Shown here piece by piece: positions 17,785 through 27,755 of a DNA stretch of 45,358 bases. The notes under the pieces are model-generated. The model saw only the letters and a list, made by a program, of their open reading frames with translations, did no database searches and was not told where the DNA came from. The DNA is from JAABPW01 sp037132275. GTDB lineage: Bacteria; Verrucomicrobiota; Kiritimatiellia; CAIKKV01; CAITUY01. Made by a program: the position numbers and the translations under genes. Within the stretch, counting starts at the first letter, position 1. Every line of letters begins with the position of its first letter. The DNA lies in the NCBI GenBank assembly GCA_037132275.1, contig JBAXPK010000019.1:1-45358 (forward strand), in the 5' to 3' direction.

Positions 17785-19077
17785 TTATCGCGCCGTAAAC
17801 TTCAATACCACAGTGCGGTTTTTTTGCTGATTCTCCGCCGTTGAGTTCGGGTAAGGAGGATTGGTCTCACCGAGGGATGACGTGGTGATCAACTCGGCTG
17901 GCACCCCGCACTGCTGGGTCAGGTAATGGGCAACCACCTTGGCCCTGGCTAGGCCAACAGCCTGGTTGTTATGGCCGTATGCCTTTGTTTTGCTGGCTTT
18001 GCTGGGATCCGTATGCCCCTCCACGTCGATAAGGATGGGTTTTCCCTTGAGTGCTGCGGCGAGGCTTCCCAAATCCTGTCGTGCCGTGTTTGAGAATTCG
18101 ACGCCACGTGTAAAGATCCCGTAATGAAAAACCACTGTACAATTCTTGCCTGACGGGGTGACCGTCCATCGACCGCCTTTAAAAGCGGACCAATCCGCAG
18201 ATTTTTCGATGGCGGGGTGCGTCGGCGTCAACGCCGCCTGAACAGGCGGGGGAACAATCATGGGGGGCTTCGCTCCAATGGGTTTGGCCGGTGGTGCAAC
18301 AGGAACGACCAGGGTGCGGGTTGTGGTCGAGGCGGGAGGAGGATTATCCGAAACGGAGTCAGGCGTGATAGAATGGCCTGCCCCAATGAGATAGGCAAAG
18401 ACACTGGCTGTGATCCCCGCCACAAGGGTTCCAACGAACAGGAGTTTTGGGACCCGTTTCTTAAAAAGTTCATCCCGGATTTCTTCCACATCATCCAGCA
18501 TGCTGCGAAGGTGGCCCAGTTTTTCCGTCCACTGTCGTTCCGCGTCCTCAAAGCGGGCTTCTGTTTGGGATCGCGATTGGTTGGCTCCGGTAACCTCTTG
18601 GCGTGCGGCGGCTAGTTCTTCTTCAAGGGCTGAGAAACGGGTTTTAAGGATCGCAAGATCCTGCCGCGCCAAGTCGCGGGCCGTAATGGCTTTCCGGGCA
18701 TTGGCGATGGCCTCATCCAGTTCAGTACGCAACGGATTCAGCGGTTCTTCGCGGATAGTAGGACTTTCGCTGTTCGCCCGTCCCTCAGGGGTGCCGATGA
18801 TCGTGTCCAGAAGTCGTTCTTCGGCCGTTGTGTTTGGGACGGAGACATCAGGGGGGGGAGGAGCCGGGATCACTTCGGGGCGCTTGTCGGGAGGGAGCGG
18901 GTTAAAGAAGGGATCCACATCGAAGACGTCTTGAGTCAAGAGCGGGAGAGGAGGAGTACCATCGGGACTGGGGCCAATAGGTTTCATGGGTATTGGGGGT
19001 TCAGGGATAGCGGACAGGAAGTCCATTTGTAATGGATTTTGCGATTCTTTTTTTGGCTTCGGTAAAAACGGGTTCAC
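17785..19077 (-). CDS. OmpA/MotB C-terminal domain protein anchored in the inner membrane
   Basis: A 430-residue protein. A Pro-rich N-terminal third (about 1-110) is followed by a coiled coil (about 118-205), one membrane segment (211-231), a Pro/Ala linker, and a C-terminal OmpA-like peptidoglycan-binding domain (about 313-428) with GHTDPSK (D357) and NRTVV (R421), the residues that grip diaminopimelate. There is no signal peptide, so the Pro-rich and coiled-coil parts should be cytoplasmic and the OmpA domain periplasmic, a MotB/TolR-like topology. It could tie a cytoplasmic or membrane complex to the cell wall; the partner is unknown. Good open frame with no alternative upstream start. 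Confidence 0.85.
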   Translation of the reverse strand: MNPFLPKPKKESQNPLQMDFLSAIPEPPIPMKPIGPSPDGTPPLPLLTQDVFDVDPFFNPLPPDKRPEVIPAPPPPDVSVPNTTAEERLLDTIIGTPEGRANSESPTIREEPLNPLRTELDEAIANARKAITARDLARQDLAILKTRFSALEEELAAARQEVTGANQSRSQTEARFEDAERQWTEKLGHLRSMLDDVEEIRDELFKKRVPKLLFVGTLVAGITASVFAYLIGAGHSITPDSVSDNPPPASTTTRTLVVPVAPPAKPIGAKPPMIVPPPVQAALTPTHPAIEKSADWSAFKGGRWTVTPSGKNCTVVFHYGIFTRGVEFSNTARQDLGSLAAALKGKPILIDVEGHTDPSKASKTKAYGHNNQAVGLARAKVVAHYLTQQCGVPAELITTSSLGETNPPYPNSTAENQQKNRTVVLKFTAR

Positions 19078-19208
19078 AGTTCACCACGAGCTGTCACGAT
19101 AACAAATAGATGGCCCTATGCAAATCCCCATCTCCATTCTGTCATTGAAACCGCATGGGCGACGGTATTGGGGCCGAGTGGTAGAGGCTAAAAAATATTG
19201 CGAATAAA

Positions 19209-19230
19209 TTGGTTATGGAGGTTAAACCAA
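19209..19230 (-). terminator. Possible weak terminator after addA
   Basis: TTGGTT and AACCAA form a 6-bp stem with a 10-base loop just past the addA stop, followed on the minus strand by TTTATT and later a run of six T. The stem is AT-rich, so this is only a candidate. Confidence 0.3.
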
Positions 19231-19242
19231 CAAATAGCCTTC

Positions 19243-22200
19243 TCAGACTCTTCTGTCAAGAAGGGCAGGGTGAGGGAGTATGCTCAGCGTCCTGGCGGCT
19301 GTGACTAGGTGGGTGGCGGTATCGGCCTTGACGCTATGTGTCACGTCAACCTCGGTGCAGAGACCGGTCGGAGTGATGCCCAGCAGGGTGAGAGTAAAGG
19401 GAGCCGGGGTTAAAAGGTCGGTCTCGAAACGGGGAATGCGCCCAAGCCCTTGGGCGTCGGGTGTGGAAAGGGCGTCGCGGTAGACGGCGAGTTGAAGGGC
19501 ATAGCGGTCAGCCAATTCCTCAGCGGTATGGGAGGAGAATTTATAGTCCAGAATATGCCAGGCGCCATCTTTGAAATAAAGCAAGTCCACCTTACCGTCC
19601 ACAATGACCTGTGCGCCATCATGATTGAAGCAGGCGACGAAGGGCATTTCTCGGATGATGTGCTCTGGCGATGCCGCCTGCAGAAGTTTGGCGATATGAA
19701 TGGCCGCAGCGGTAACGACGGTGATGAGGGCATTCCGGTCGGCAGGGGGTAGTTCCTCCAATTCCGGGATTCCTGAAATTTGTCGCGCCAAGGGAAGTTT
19801 GGACTGGTAGTCCACGGTTTCCAGAATTCGGTGCGCCAAGGTGCCCAGTTGGGCCTTGCTAAAGGCGGGTGAATCATCGTGATCGTCCAGAAGGTAGGTA
19901 TCGTCTGTCGAGTCGCGGTTATCAATGGCTCTTGGGGTGACATTGACGGACGCGAGTTTGATTTGCGGCATGGGCCGTAGGAGTGCGGTGACGGGAAAGC
20001 GATACTGTTCCCCAGTCGAACGGGGCTCGGGTCGGGAAAGACATTGCGTCAGTTGATCCGGGGATATCTGGGCGTTAGCAAATGGCTTGGTCCCCAATGC
20101 CTTCCAAGCGGTTTCAATTTCGCTATACGGTCGCAAGCGAACCAGTTCGGGATTAAAGTCGCAAGCCAGAAGATGTTGGTTGATCCAGGCGCGCCAACTT
20201 TCAGTGCTGCGGGTGTTGGGATTTTCGGAAGAGAAAATCAGGAGATCACGGGCCCGGGTAGCGGCCACGTAGAATAGTCGGCGGGATTCCTGGTCGCGGT
20301 CGAGTTTGTTGCGCTCAACCTCTTCGGCAAACCCCTCGGAATCCACTTTCTCTTGGATCGTATCGTCTTCGTTGTAGAATTTCATCCGGGCCGCAAGCAT
20401 GGATCCTTGATTATTCTCGCCGCGAATAACGTGAATCCAGCGGTTGTCGTTGCGCGGTGTCCGGCGCAGGTCCGGGACAATCACGACGGGGCTCGACAAA
20501 CCCTTGGCGGCATGAATGGTGTTGATGCGGACAGAGTCGTCGTCGGGATCGAGCACGGCGGCATCGGGCGCTTCCCGGCCAGTGGAGATTTCTGAGGCCA
20601 GTCGGCTGGCCACGGCCTGCAAGTCGAGGTTTTCAGACCGTTCCAGTTCCTGGATCCATGATAGTAATTTCTGAAGATTGGCCAACCTCTGCACGCCATG
20701 GAAAGTGCCCGCGAGGATGGCATCATAGCCGGCGAGGCGCACGGCCTCACGAACCAGATCGACGGCGCTGACGCGGCCCGCTAGGTCGGTCAGGCGGCGT
20801 AGATGGGCCGATGTCCGGAGAAAGGCCGGGGCATCGGCAGGTGACGATTGGGCCGTAAAGTCGTCGGCGATGATCCTGGCGGCATTACCATCCGCCGTGA
20901 CGACACTTCGCAATGACGGGTCAGTTACATTGGTTGAAAGAAGGGCGATAGCATTATCCGAGAGGGCGCAGAATGGGGAACGTAAAAGCGCAAGCAAGGC
21001 CTGGCGATCAAGCGGGAAGGCCAGCCAGGACAGGAGGTGGGAAACGTCCTGGACTTCCTGACGCATAAAAAAGCCACGGCCGGCGCCGTCTGTGGTGAAG
21101 GGGATATGCTCTTCCTGAAGCGCCTGTTCATAGAGGTCTTGACGTTGGGTGGTCCGTAATAGAATGAGGACATCGCGGAACCTGTAGGGCGGCCCCATGG
21201 GGGTGATCCAGTCCTGTGTTGCGGAATTCCAGACACGGGGAGGATGCCAGTCGCCCTCGTGTGTGGGGGACGTCAACAGGCGGATTCGCCGCGCCACCGC
21301 TCGGGCTTCAAGTGCCAGAGCTTGTTCCGTAAGTTCGGCCATGCTGCCCCAGTCGGTCGCAGCGCTGTTCGACTCCTCATCGGCGAGTTTCTTAACATCT
21401 CTTATGTTGAGACTTATCCGGAGGCAGGAATCGCTGCTACCCGCGCCGGTTTTGGACATCTTGCCCGGAAGGGTGATTTGATCCCTGGGCGAAGGCAACA
21501 TTTCCCAGTCAGGCAAAAGGCATTCAACTGCCGGGCCCTTGCTGGCTTTAGCCGCGGGGCAGGGAAGAAGTTCTTCGGTTTCTCCATAGCGTTCAGGTCC
21601 CATAACCACGCCGGAAAAAATATCGTTTACCCAGTTCAGTATTCCCTTTTGACTGCGATAACTGGTGCGGAGAGGGATGGGGTTGAGTTTCAGGATATTT
21701 CCCAACATTTCTAGTCCGCTCGGATCGGCGCCCCGCCAGCCGTAGATCGTTTGCTTGGTGTCACCGCAGGCCGCGACCGCTGCTTTGCTGGCGTCTTGGA
21801 CGAGGCCGATCAGTTCGTTTTGGAGGCGTGAATTATCCTGGGCCTCATCAACGATAATGACATCTGTGGCCGGTATGGCGCCGGGGTTACGTTGGATGAG
21901 CGTTCGGGCCCGGAACAACAGATCGTCGAAATCCAGAACGCCTTGTTCGTTTTTACGAAGCTTGATCTCACGGGCGCAGTCTTGCGCCACTGACAGGAAG
22001 GAGATGAATAGTCGGCTGGCTTCCTTGCGTTGGGAATAGTTTGCCAGATGGGCGAGGGTTGTCTGGATTGAGGCTCGCATGGTCTTGATATCATCCGTTT
22101 TCCCCCATACCTTTTGGGTGAGCGGGATCAATTTCCCGGCGGCCTGCGAAATCGCCTCAGGCGAAGGGGTGGCGCCCAGTAAACGAATTGTAGTTCGCAA

Positions 22201-22932
22201 TTCCATGGCCATGGTCTTGATGGAATTTCCGCCTGCGGCATCGGCCTTGAGCTGGAGTGGACCGAGAAGGACGTGTAGATCCGTGAGCCGGGGTTCTGTG
22301 GGTTTAAGAACGAGCGCGGCGGGATCGGTTTCTTCCAGATCAATTCCCCAGATGGCGCATTGGGCAATCGTTTGAAGAACCGCCTGCTCAATTTGTGCGA
22401 CGCCATGGCCCTCGCAAAGCTTTTCAAGGTCATGGACGTAAGCGGTGGATGCGTCTCCGAGCGCCCTGCGCAAGGCTGATTGGGAGGCATCGCTTCGCAG
22501 AACGGCGGCATCTGCCTCTTCCAGTACCGTGAGCGTGGGGGATAAACCCATTTCCAAAGTGTGGCGTGCCAGTAACTGCTGGGCGAAGGCATGGATGGTT
22601 GCGATGGTGGCCCCGGAAAGACGGCGGAGCAGGCTCCAGCAGAAAGCTTCGTTCTCCGGGTCACCCGTGGCGAGTTCCTTCTCGATAGCTTCGGTGACCC
22701 GGGATCGCATTTCGGCCGCAGCATTACGGGTGAAGGTCAGCATCAAAATCCGGTCGGGCGGAATGCGTTGCCCCCCATCGAAGACTGATCCTGTAGGGGT
22801 GCCCGGCAGCGTGGTGTTGTCCGGCGGGTAAGCGCGGCCAAGCAACAGCGCCTGGTATAGGCTGACCACCTGATGGGTTTTTCCCGTACCGGCGGAGGCG
22901 ATGAAGCGGATGTTTTGGCATACTTGACTCAT
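19243..22932 (-). CDS. addA: AddA-type helicase-nuclease
   Basis: A 1229-residue UvrD/RecB-class superfamily 1 helicase with a C-terminal PD-(D/E)XK nuclease, working with AddB to resect double-strand breaks for RecA. Walker A is ASAGTGKT (12-19). Later motifs are LTFTRNAAAEMRSR, VDEAQD, GDTKQTIYGWRGADP, INTIHAAKGLSSP and FYVAATRARDLL. The nuclease has D1116 in GKVD, D1129 and K1131 in DYK, and Q1147/Y1151 in QLAVY. The start at 22932 is chosen over the longer frame (23016) because AGGA lies 6 bases upstream and the ATG overlaps the addB stop as ATGA. Length is normal for AddA. Which of the two subunits carries the 3-prime or 5-prime nuclease is not deduced here. Confidence 0.92.
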   Translation of the reverse strand: MSQVCQNIRFIASAGTGKTHQVVSLYQALLLGRAYPPDNTTLPGTPTGSVFDGGQRIPPDRILMLTFTRNAAAEMRSRVTEAIEKELATGDPENEAFCWSLLRRLSGATIATIHAFAQQLLARHTLEMGLSPTLTVLEEADAAVLRSDASQSALRRALGDASTAYVHDLEKLCEGHGVAQIEQAVLQTIAQCAIWGIDLEETDPAALVLKPTEPRLTDLHVLLGPLQLKADAAGGNSIKTMAMELRTTIRLLGATPSPEAISQAAGKLIPLTQKVWGKTDDIKTMRASIQTTLAHLANYSQRKEASRLFISFLSVAQDCAREIKLRKNEQGVLDFDDLLFRARTLIQRNPGAIPATDVIIVDEAQDNSRLQNELIGLVQDASKAAVAACGDTKQTIYGWRGADPSGLEMLGNILKLNPIPLRTSYRSQKGILNWVNDIFSGVVMGPERYGETEELLPCPAAKASKGPAVECLLPDWEMLPSPRDQITLPGKMSKTGAGSSDSCLRISLNIRDVKKLADEESNSAATDWGSMAELTEQALALEARAVARRIRLLTSPTHEGDWHPPRVWNSATQDWITPMGPPYRFRDVLILLRTTQRQDLYEQALQEEHIPFTTDGAGRGFFMRQEVQDVSHLLSWLAFPLDRQALLALLRSPFCALSDNAIALLSTNVTDPSLRSVVTADGNAARIIADDFTAQSSPADAPAFLRTSAHLRRLTDLAGRVSAVDLVREAVRLAGYDAILAGTFHGVQRLANLQKLLSWIQELERSENLDLQAVASRLASEISTGREAPDAAVLDPDDDSVRINTIHAAKGLSSPVVIVPDLRRTPRNDNRWIHVIRGENNQGSMLAARMKFYNEDDTIQEKVDSEGFAEEVERNKLDRDQESRRLFYVAATRARDLLIFSSENPNTRSTESWRAWINQHLLACDFNPELVRLRPYSEIETAWKALGTKPFANAQISPDQLTQCLSRPEPRSTGEQYRFPVTALLRPMPQIKLASVNVTPRAIDNRDSTDDTYLLDDHDDSPAFSKAQLGTLAHRILETVDYQSKLPLARQISGIPELEELPPADRNALITVVTAAAIHIAKLLQAASPEHIIREMPFVACFNHDGAQVIVDGKVDLLYFKDGAWHILDYKFSSHTAEELADRYALQLAVYRDALSTPDAQGLGRIPRFETDLLTPAPFTLTLLGITPTGLCTEVDVTHSVKADTATHLVTAARTLSILPHPALLDRRV

Positions 22933-25900
22933 GATTCGTCCTCCGGTTTTTCGGAGTCGGGAGCCAACTGGCTGGTGTAGTGGCGGCAGCATCCGGTAAA
23001 AGCGCAATATTTGCACTCAATGGGGGCCACCACGAACTCGCCCCTCTCATACTTAGTCAAAGCCGCGAAAACACTGTCGGTGAAGGCGGCCATTAACGAC
23101 GCAGCCCCGTTGAGCACATCGGTCAACTCCTCTGCCTCCAGTGGCTGCCCATCCAGGTTGAGCCAGCGTTTCTGGCAATCCTTGATCATGTCTTCGGCGG
23201 ACAGTGAGTAGGAAAGATAGTGCATGGTGACCGGTATGGCGGCCGGGGATTGGGTAGAGAAGCGGCTTGTGGCGGCCAAGGCATAGGCGGGGAGTTGACA
23301 ATCCTCCGCGCTGGCGATATGGGCAGCCAGAGTGGTCTGGGAAAGCGCGCCTTTAGATTTGCCTTTATAGTCCACCACAATGATGGCGCGTAAGATTTTT
23401 TCGGCATCGAAGACAAGATCGACGCGGTCAATTTTGCCATGGAGCCTGACGGTGTGCTTGTAATTGATTGGATCCTTCAGTTCAATGGAGGGGGCGTCGG
23501 CACGTTTCGAGAGACTATTGAAGGTGAATTCCAGTAAGCAGGGGAAACGTCGGAATGTCTGCCCTTCTCCTGTGTCAGTCAGAGACTGGGGCAGGGCGGT
23601 GGGCTCAAGAGCCGCGCGTACCAGGTTACGGATGACGCGCTGAATCCGGCGGTACTGGATGGTAAGTTGCTCGGGGGCGCCCAGCATCCATTTGGCGTTA
23701 CCGCTGGTCGCCCACTTGAGAATCACCTCTGAAAGTGAATCAAAAAACTCCAGGGTTCTACCTGTGGCAGCAGGGGTGAAGCAGACGAGCGGCAGGGCGT
23801 CAGGCGAAGGACGGAGGGCGCCCTCCTGAAGATGCCAGACCCCCTTGGAGTCGAGAACGGCCCAATTCGGGGTTATTAGGTCAGCATAGAGTTGCGAAAC
23901 TTTGTTGATACCGGGAATGTGGTCTGTGGCGGGGAATCCCTGCAATAGCCGGAATCCCTCATGCATGATGACATGTATGGCGGTACCGAAATCACGGGGG
24001 CTGGATTCGAGTTCGTTCCGTTCGATCGGCTCCACGCCTGCAATGTACTGGAGATAATATTTATAGGGACAGGCAACCAGTTGTTCGAGTTGGGTTGGAC
24101 TGAAGTCCATGGGACCGTCTTTGGCGGGCATTATTTTCGCCCACAATTCCGGTGACAGAATGCCCGTATAGGCGTCGCCGGGAGTGGCGGCGTTGTTGGT
24201 TTCTCCGAGTTCCGCCCGGGCCTGACGGGTGAAGAAATCCTGGCGGTCATGTTCCACGCGAATGCCATGGGCGACATGGATGGCCAGATCCTCTTCAGCG
24301 GCGCTCGGAAGTTCGTGCTTCGCAGAGTAGCACGCGCGAGTCCCGCCGGTAGGGGACTCAACAAATTCACCGGGTTGATGGGCGAGCCGTTGCCAGCGTT
24401 CATCATGGGCGCGGCAGAGGGCAAGAGGGACTGTCCCCAGAAACGATTCGCCGGGGAAGGGGCGTCGTTTGTGAGGGGTGATGGCGCAATGATTCCGCCA
24501 ATGATCCAGCAGGTGGGGGGAGTTTTGGTTGAGGCGCCAACGGTCATAGGGATCGGGTGGGGAATCCGGAAGGATGGGCCACGTAGGCCACCCGGTGAGG
24601 CGCCACAGGGTGCTGAAAAAAACCGAGGGGGTCAGTTCCTTGCCGTCTTCGCCATGCCGTCGGTAGGAGAACACAATCCGTTCCCGAGCGGCAGCCACCG
24701 TTGTTAGAAAAAGCAGATTCTCCTGGCTGTTGCGCACCTTTGATGCGGCCAGGGCGGCGGCGGGAAGAGGGCGGTGTTTCAGCAGGTGTTCACGAAAGAA
24801 GATCAATTCCGCATCGGGGAAAAGCGGACTGGGAGTGGGAAGCTGGGGGAACTCACCGGCATTCATGCCGGCCAGGAGAACGACTTTGAAATGAAGCCCG
24901 GCCATGTCGAAGGGATTGAGAACCCACACGCCGGATTCATCGGAGGGGTCCGGCGTGACGGTGAGATTCTCGAAGGCACGTGTTATCAGATCTCTAATGT
25001 TGGCCCAGTTAACTGTGTTGTCCGCCACGAGACGATGCTGGCGCAGGGTACCCAGGATTTCAAGCGCCGCTTCGCAGGCCTTGGTGTTCAGGATACCGGC
25101 ACGGTCGGAAAGGGTGTCGCCGGAAAGCATTTCGGCCTGAGCGCCAAGAGTGATGAGTTTGCAGCGCTTGAGCAGATCCGCAATACCGGCATCAATAGTG
25201 TTGATCGAGGACTGGCCAAGAATTGTTTGGTAAAGTTCGCTGACTAGTTTGGCTTGGGTTTCGGCTTCTTCACGGGTTTTGAACTGGCGATTTTTGGAAT
25301 AGGGGTCATTGTAGTAACTGACCAGACGGCGGGCGAGGCGCTTGGGGTCATCGAGAATGGGTTCGGCGCCTGAGCGGAGAATGTCATCGGCAAGTGAAGC
25401 GGGATCGTCAAGGCCCTTACCCTGCCAATTGATCCAGGGGCTTTCGAGCAAGGCGCAGAACACTTCCCGATCACGTGTTGCGGAAAAACGAGCCAGATTG
25501 AGAATCGTCTTGATAACCGGAATAGCAAGAAGGGGAACGCCACGGCGGAAATAATAGGGGATGTTGAAGCGATTAAAAACATCCATGATGGCATTGGAGC
25601 AGGTGCCGAGGTTACGGGTAACGAGGCAGATTTCCTCGGGGCGCAAGGGATCGGTCCGGTCATGGAGTTCCCAGGAAATCCGGCGGGCCAGATCTTCGAT
25701 TTCGCCATAGAGTCCGACGGAAGTTGAAAACCCGACACTGGCACGCGCCGGTTCCGCGAGGGCGCGATCCTGCATGGCATAACCCTCCCGCAAGGTGGTC
25801 AGTTCCTCGATGGCGGCTCGGGTTGATGGAGCCTGAAAGGCGAGCCCATCGATGTCTTCAGGGCCGGTGGACCCGTCAAAGAGCAGGCGCCCGGCCTGGG

Positions 25901-26618
25901 TCATCAAATTCTGGGCCCACCAGTCCTGCTCATGCTCGGAGAGAATGTGGTGAACGTGGACATGGTCGTGACCCAGTTGGGTGGAGAGGGCGTGAATGAC
26001 AGATTCCTGAAAGGGGGCCACCCAGCGGACAGACAGGAAGGAGATGATCGAGGCTTGTTGCAGCAGCTGGGGCCATTGCGTGCGCGGGCCGTGGAGCAGG
26101 GCGAGAATAGCTGTATTGACGGCGGTGTTATCAGCGACCAGAAGGGTCTGACAAACTGCGGTATAGGCGTGATAGAGGGTCGCGAGATCGGGATTTTTCG
26201 GTGAACGCCTGTCTTGGGCAAGAAAGGAAATGAATTCGGTCGCACGGTCAGCCAGGGGGGCGACGGTATCAGTCAACTCTTCCAGTATTTCCTCCAGTGC
26301 GGCAGGGGTGAGAGTGATGAGGATGGAATTTTTTGGGTGGGCAGCATTGCGGAACTGTGAGACAGCCTCCACGATGGCGAGTTCCCGGTCAAGATCGGTG
26401 ATCGGCCGCAAGGACTGTCCCTTGGTGTTTCTAAGAAGGCCCGCACGGGCGGCGGCCTCTGCGCAAAGGCGAAGGAAAGAGGCGAGTGTGAGATGGCGGC
26501 GTCCATCAAAGAATCCGTCCCGTTCCACGACTCGTCGTTGAACCTGACGCAAGGCGGCGGCAGTGGGGTAGATTAGCAGGTCAGGGCGCCGGGGTTGGGG
26601 TTTTGATTCTGCGGTCAT
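22929..26618 (-). CDS. addB: AddB-type nuclease subunit with Fe-S cluster motif
   Basis: A 1229-residue partner of AddA. The C-terminal PD-(D/E)XK nuclease has D1064 in GKIDRVD, D1083 and K1085 in DYK, then QLPAY. The four cysteines that hold the 4Fe-4S cluster in AddB proteins are in place: C850 in VACPYKYYL, and C1202, C1205 and C1211 in the CxxCx5C tail. The N-terminus (LLIYPTAAALRQVQRR) lacks a Walker A motif, unlike the Bacillus subtilis protein, so the helicase-like half is probably inactive and structural, as in RecC. It is first in a two-gene operon with addA and is divergent from the dehydrogenase gene at 26687. Confidence 0.9.
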   Translation of the reverse strand: MTAESKPQPRRPDLLIYPTAAALRQVQRRVVERDGFFDGRRHLTLASFLRLCAEAAARAGLLRNTKGQSLRPITDLDRELAIVEAVSQFRNAAHPKNSILITLTPAALEEILEELTDTVAPLADRATEFISFLAQDRRSPKNPDLATLYHAYTAVCQTLLVADNTAVNTAILALLHGPRTQWPQLLQQASIISFLSVRWVAPFQESVIHALSTQLGHDHVHVHHILSEHEQDWWAQNLMTQAGRLLFDGSTGPEDIDGLAFQAPSTRAAIEELTTLREGYAMQDRALAEPARASVGFSTSVGLYGEIEDLARRISWELHDRTDPLRPEEICLVTRNLGTCSNAIMDVFNRFNIPYYFRRGVPLLAIPVIKTILNLARFSATRDREVFCALLESPWINWQGKGLDDPASLADDILRSGAEPILDDPKRLARRLVSYYNDPYSKNRQFKTREEAETQAKLVSELYQTILGQSSINTIDAGIADLLKRCKLITLGAQAEMLSGDTLSDRAGILNTKACEAALEILGTLRQHRLVADNTVNWANIRDLITRAFENLTVTPDPSDESGVWVLNPFDMAGLHFKVVLLAGMNAGEFPQLPTPSPLFPDAELIFFREHLLKHRPLPAAALAASKVRNSQENLLFLTTVAAARERIVFSYRRHGEDGKELTPSVFFSTLWRLTGWPTWPILPDSPPDPYDRWRLNQNSPHLLDHWRNHCAITPHKRRPFPGESFLGTVPLALCRAHDERWQRLAHQPGEFVESPTGGTRACYSAKHELPSAAEEDLAIHVAHGIRVEHDRQDFFTRQARAELGETNNAATPGDAYTGILSPELWAKIMPAKDGPMDFSPTQLEQLVACPYKYYLQYIAGVEPIERNELESSPRDFGTAIHVIMHEGFRLLQGFPATDHIPGINKVSQLYADLITPNWAVLDSKGVWHLQEGALRPSPDALPLVCFTPAATGRTLEFFDSLSEVILKWATSGNAKWMLGAPEQLTIQYRRIQRVIRNLVRAALEPTALPQSLTDTGEGQTFRRFPCLLEFTFNSLSKRADAPSIELKDPINYKHTVRLHGKIDRVDLVFDAEKILRAIIVVDYKGKSKGALSQTTLAAHIASAEDCQLPAYALAATSRFSTQSPAAIPVTMHYLSYSLSAEDMIKDCQKRWLNLDGQPLEAEELTDVLNGAASLMAAFTDSVFAALTKYERGEFVVAPIECKYCAFTGCCRHYTSQLAPDSEKPEDES

Positions 26619-26686
26619 GGGTTTGACGGTGCAGTGTACTCATTCGGTGATGGAAATCAACTTCACCGCATGGTAAAGGAACGAAT

Positions 26687-27724
26687 ATGAAAGCGATGAG
26701 ACTGACGGGGATACGGAATATGGAGCTGCAGACGGTGCCGACTCCCGTGGTGGAAGGCGTGTCTGACGTTTTGATTCAAATGACGCGGGTGGGTGTGTGT
26801 GGCTCCGATGTCCATTACTACACCGAGGGTAAGATCGGCTCACAGGTCGTTCAATACCCCTTTACGGTTGGCCATGAGGGCGCCGGGATCGTGAAGCAGG
26901 TTGGTGCGTGCGTTACGCGAGTAAAGCCGGGTGATCATGTCGCGATTGAGCCGGCTATGCCGTGTTGGCAGTGTGATCAATGCCGTGTGGGGCGTCCGCA
27001 TACCTGTCGCAAACTCCGGTTTCTGGGATGTCCGCAACAGGCGGAGGGATGTCTTTGTGAATATCTGGTGATGCCGGAGACCAGTTGCTTTCCTCTGCCG
27101 CCATCGGTTAGTGATGACGAAGGGGCATTATCGGAGCCGCTTTCCATTGGGCTCTACGCGGTGAAGGGTTCCATTCCCATGCAGGGAGCGACTGTGGGGA
27201 TCTTGGGGGTTGGTCCCATTGGATTGAGCGTGATGTTGGCCGCCCTTGGACAGGGAGCAAGTCGCATTTACGTCACCGACAAGATTAATTCGCGCCTGAT
27301 TATGGCGCAGCAGGCTGGCGCCAGTTGGGGTGGAAATCCTGCGAGTGGCGATGTCGTAAAGGCGATTCTCACGCAGGAGCCGGCTCACCTTGATGTGGTG
27401 TTTGAGTGCTGTGGGCAGCAGGAAGCTCTGGATCAGGCGATCGAACTTCTGAAGCCAGGGGGTAAACTGATGTTACTTGGTATTCCCCCCACGCTGGAGC
27501 GGGTGTCATTCAAGATCGATCTGTTGCGGCGGCATGAAATTTGTATCCAGAACGTTCGGCGGCAGAATCACTGTGTTCAGCCCGCTCTGGACATGATAGC
27601 CCGCCACGATTTTAACTTGAACCTCATGGTCACCCATCGCTATCCCTTCAGCCAGACCCAGACTGCCTTTGACCTGGTAGCGGGTTACAAGAACGGGGTG
27701 GTCAAGGCCATGATCGATTTCTAA
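26687..27724 (+). CDS. Zinc-dependent polyol (sorbitol/xylitol-type) dehydrogenase
   Basis: A 345-residue medium-chain dehydrogenase that oxidises a polyol or secondary alcohol with NAD. Catalytic zinc ligands are C38 in GVCGSDVHYY and H63/E64 in GHEGAG. The structural zinc is held by C93, C96, C99 and C107. The cofactor site is GVGPIG in ILGVGPIGLSV, and the Asp in YVTDK favours NAD over NADP. CGSDVHYY is typical of sorbitol/xylitol dehydrogenases; the real substrate cannot be told. AAAGGAA precedes the start by 6 bases. It is a single gene, divergent from addB and convergent with the SGNH gene (31 bases apart). Confidence 0.9.
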   Translation: MKAMRLTGIRNMELQTVPTPVVEGVSDVLIQMTRVGVCGSDVHYYTEGKIGSQVVQYPFTVGHEGAGIVKQVGACVTRVKPGDHVAIEPAMPCWQCDQCRVGRPHTCRKLRFLGCPQQAEGCLCEYLVMPETSCFPLPPSVSDDEGALSEPLSIGLYAVKGSIPMQGATVGILGVGPIGLSVMLAALGQGASRIYVTDKINSRLIMAQQAGASWGGNPASGDVVKAILTQEPAHLDVVFECCGQQEALDQAIELLKPGGKLMLLGIPPTLERVSFKIDLLRRHEICIQNVRRQNHCVQPALDMIARHDFNLNLMVTHRYPFSQTQTAFDLVAGYKNGVVKAMIDF

Positions 27725-27755
27725 TTATAAATCCTGGCTTCTGAATTCCTCCCGC

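Noticed and set aside
26619..26686. Divergent promoters between addB and the dehydrogenase
   Set aside because: TTGACG on the plus strand has no proper -10 box, and the minus-strand TTGATT/TACACT pair is weak; not firm enough to list.
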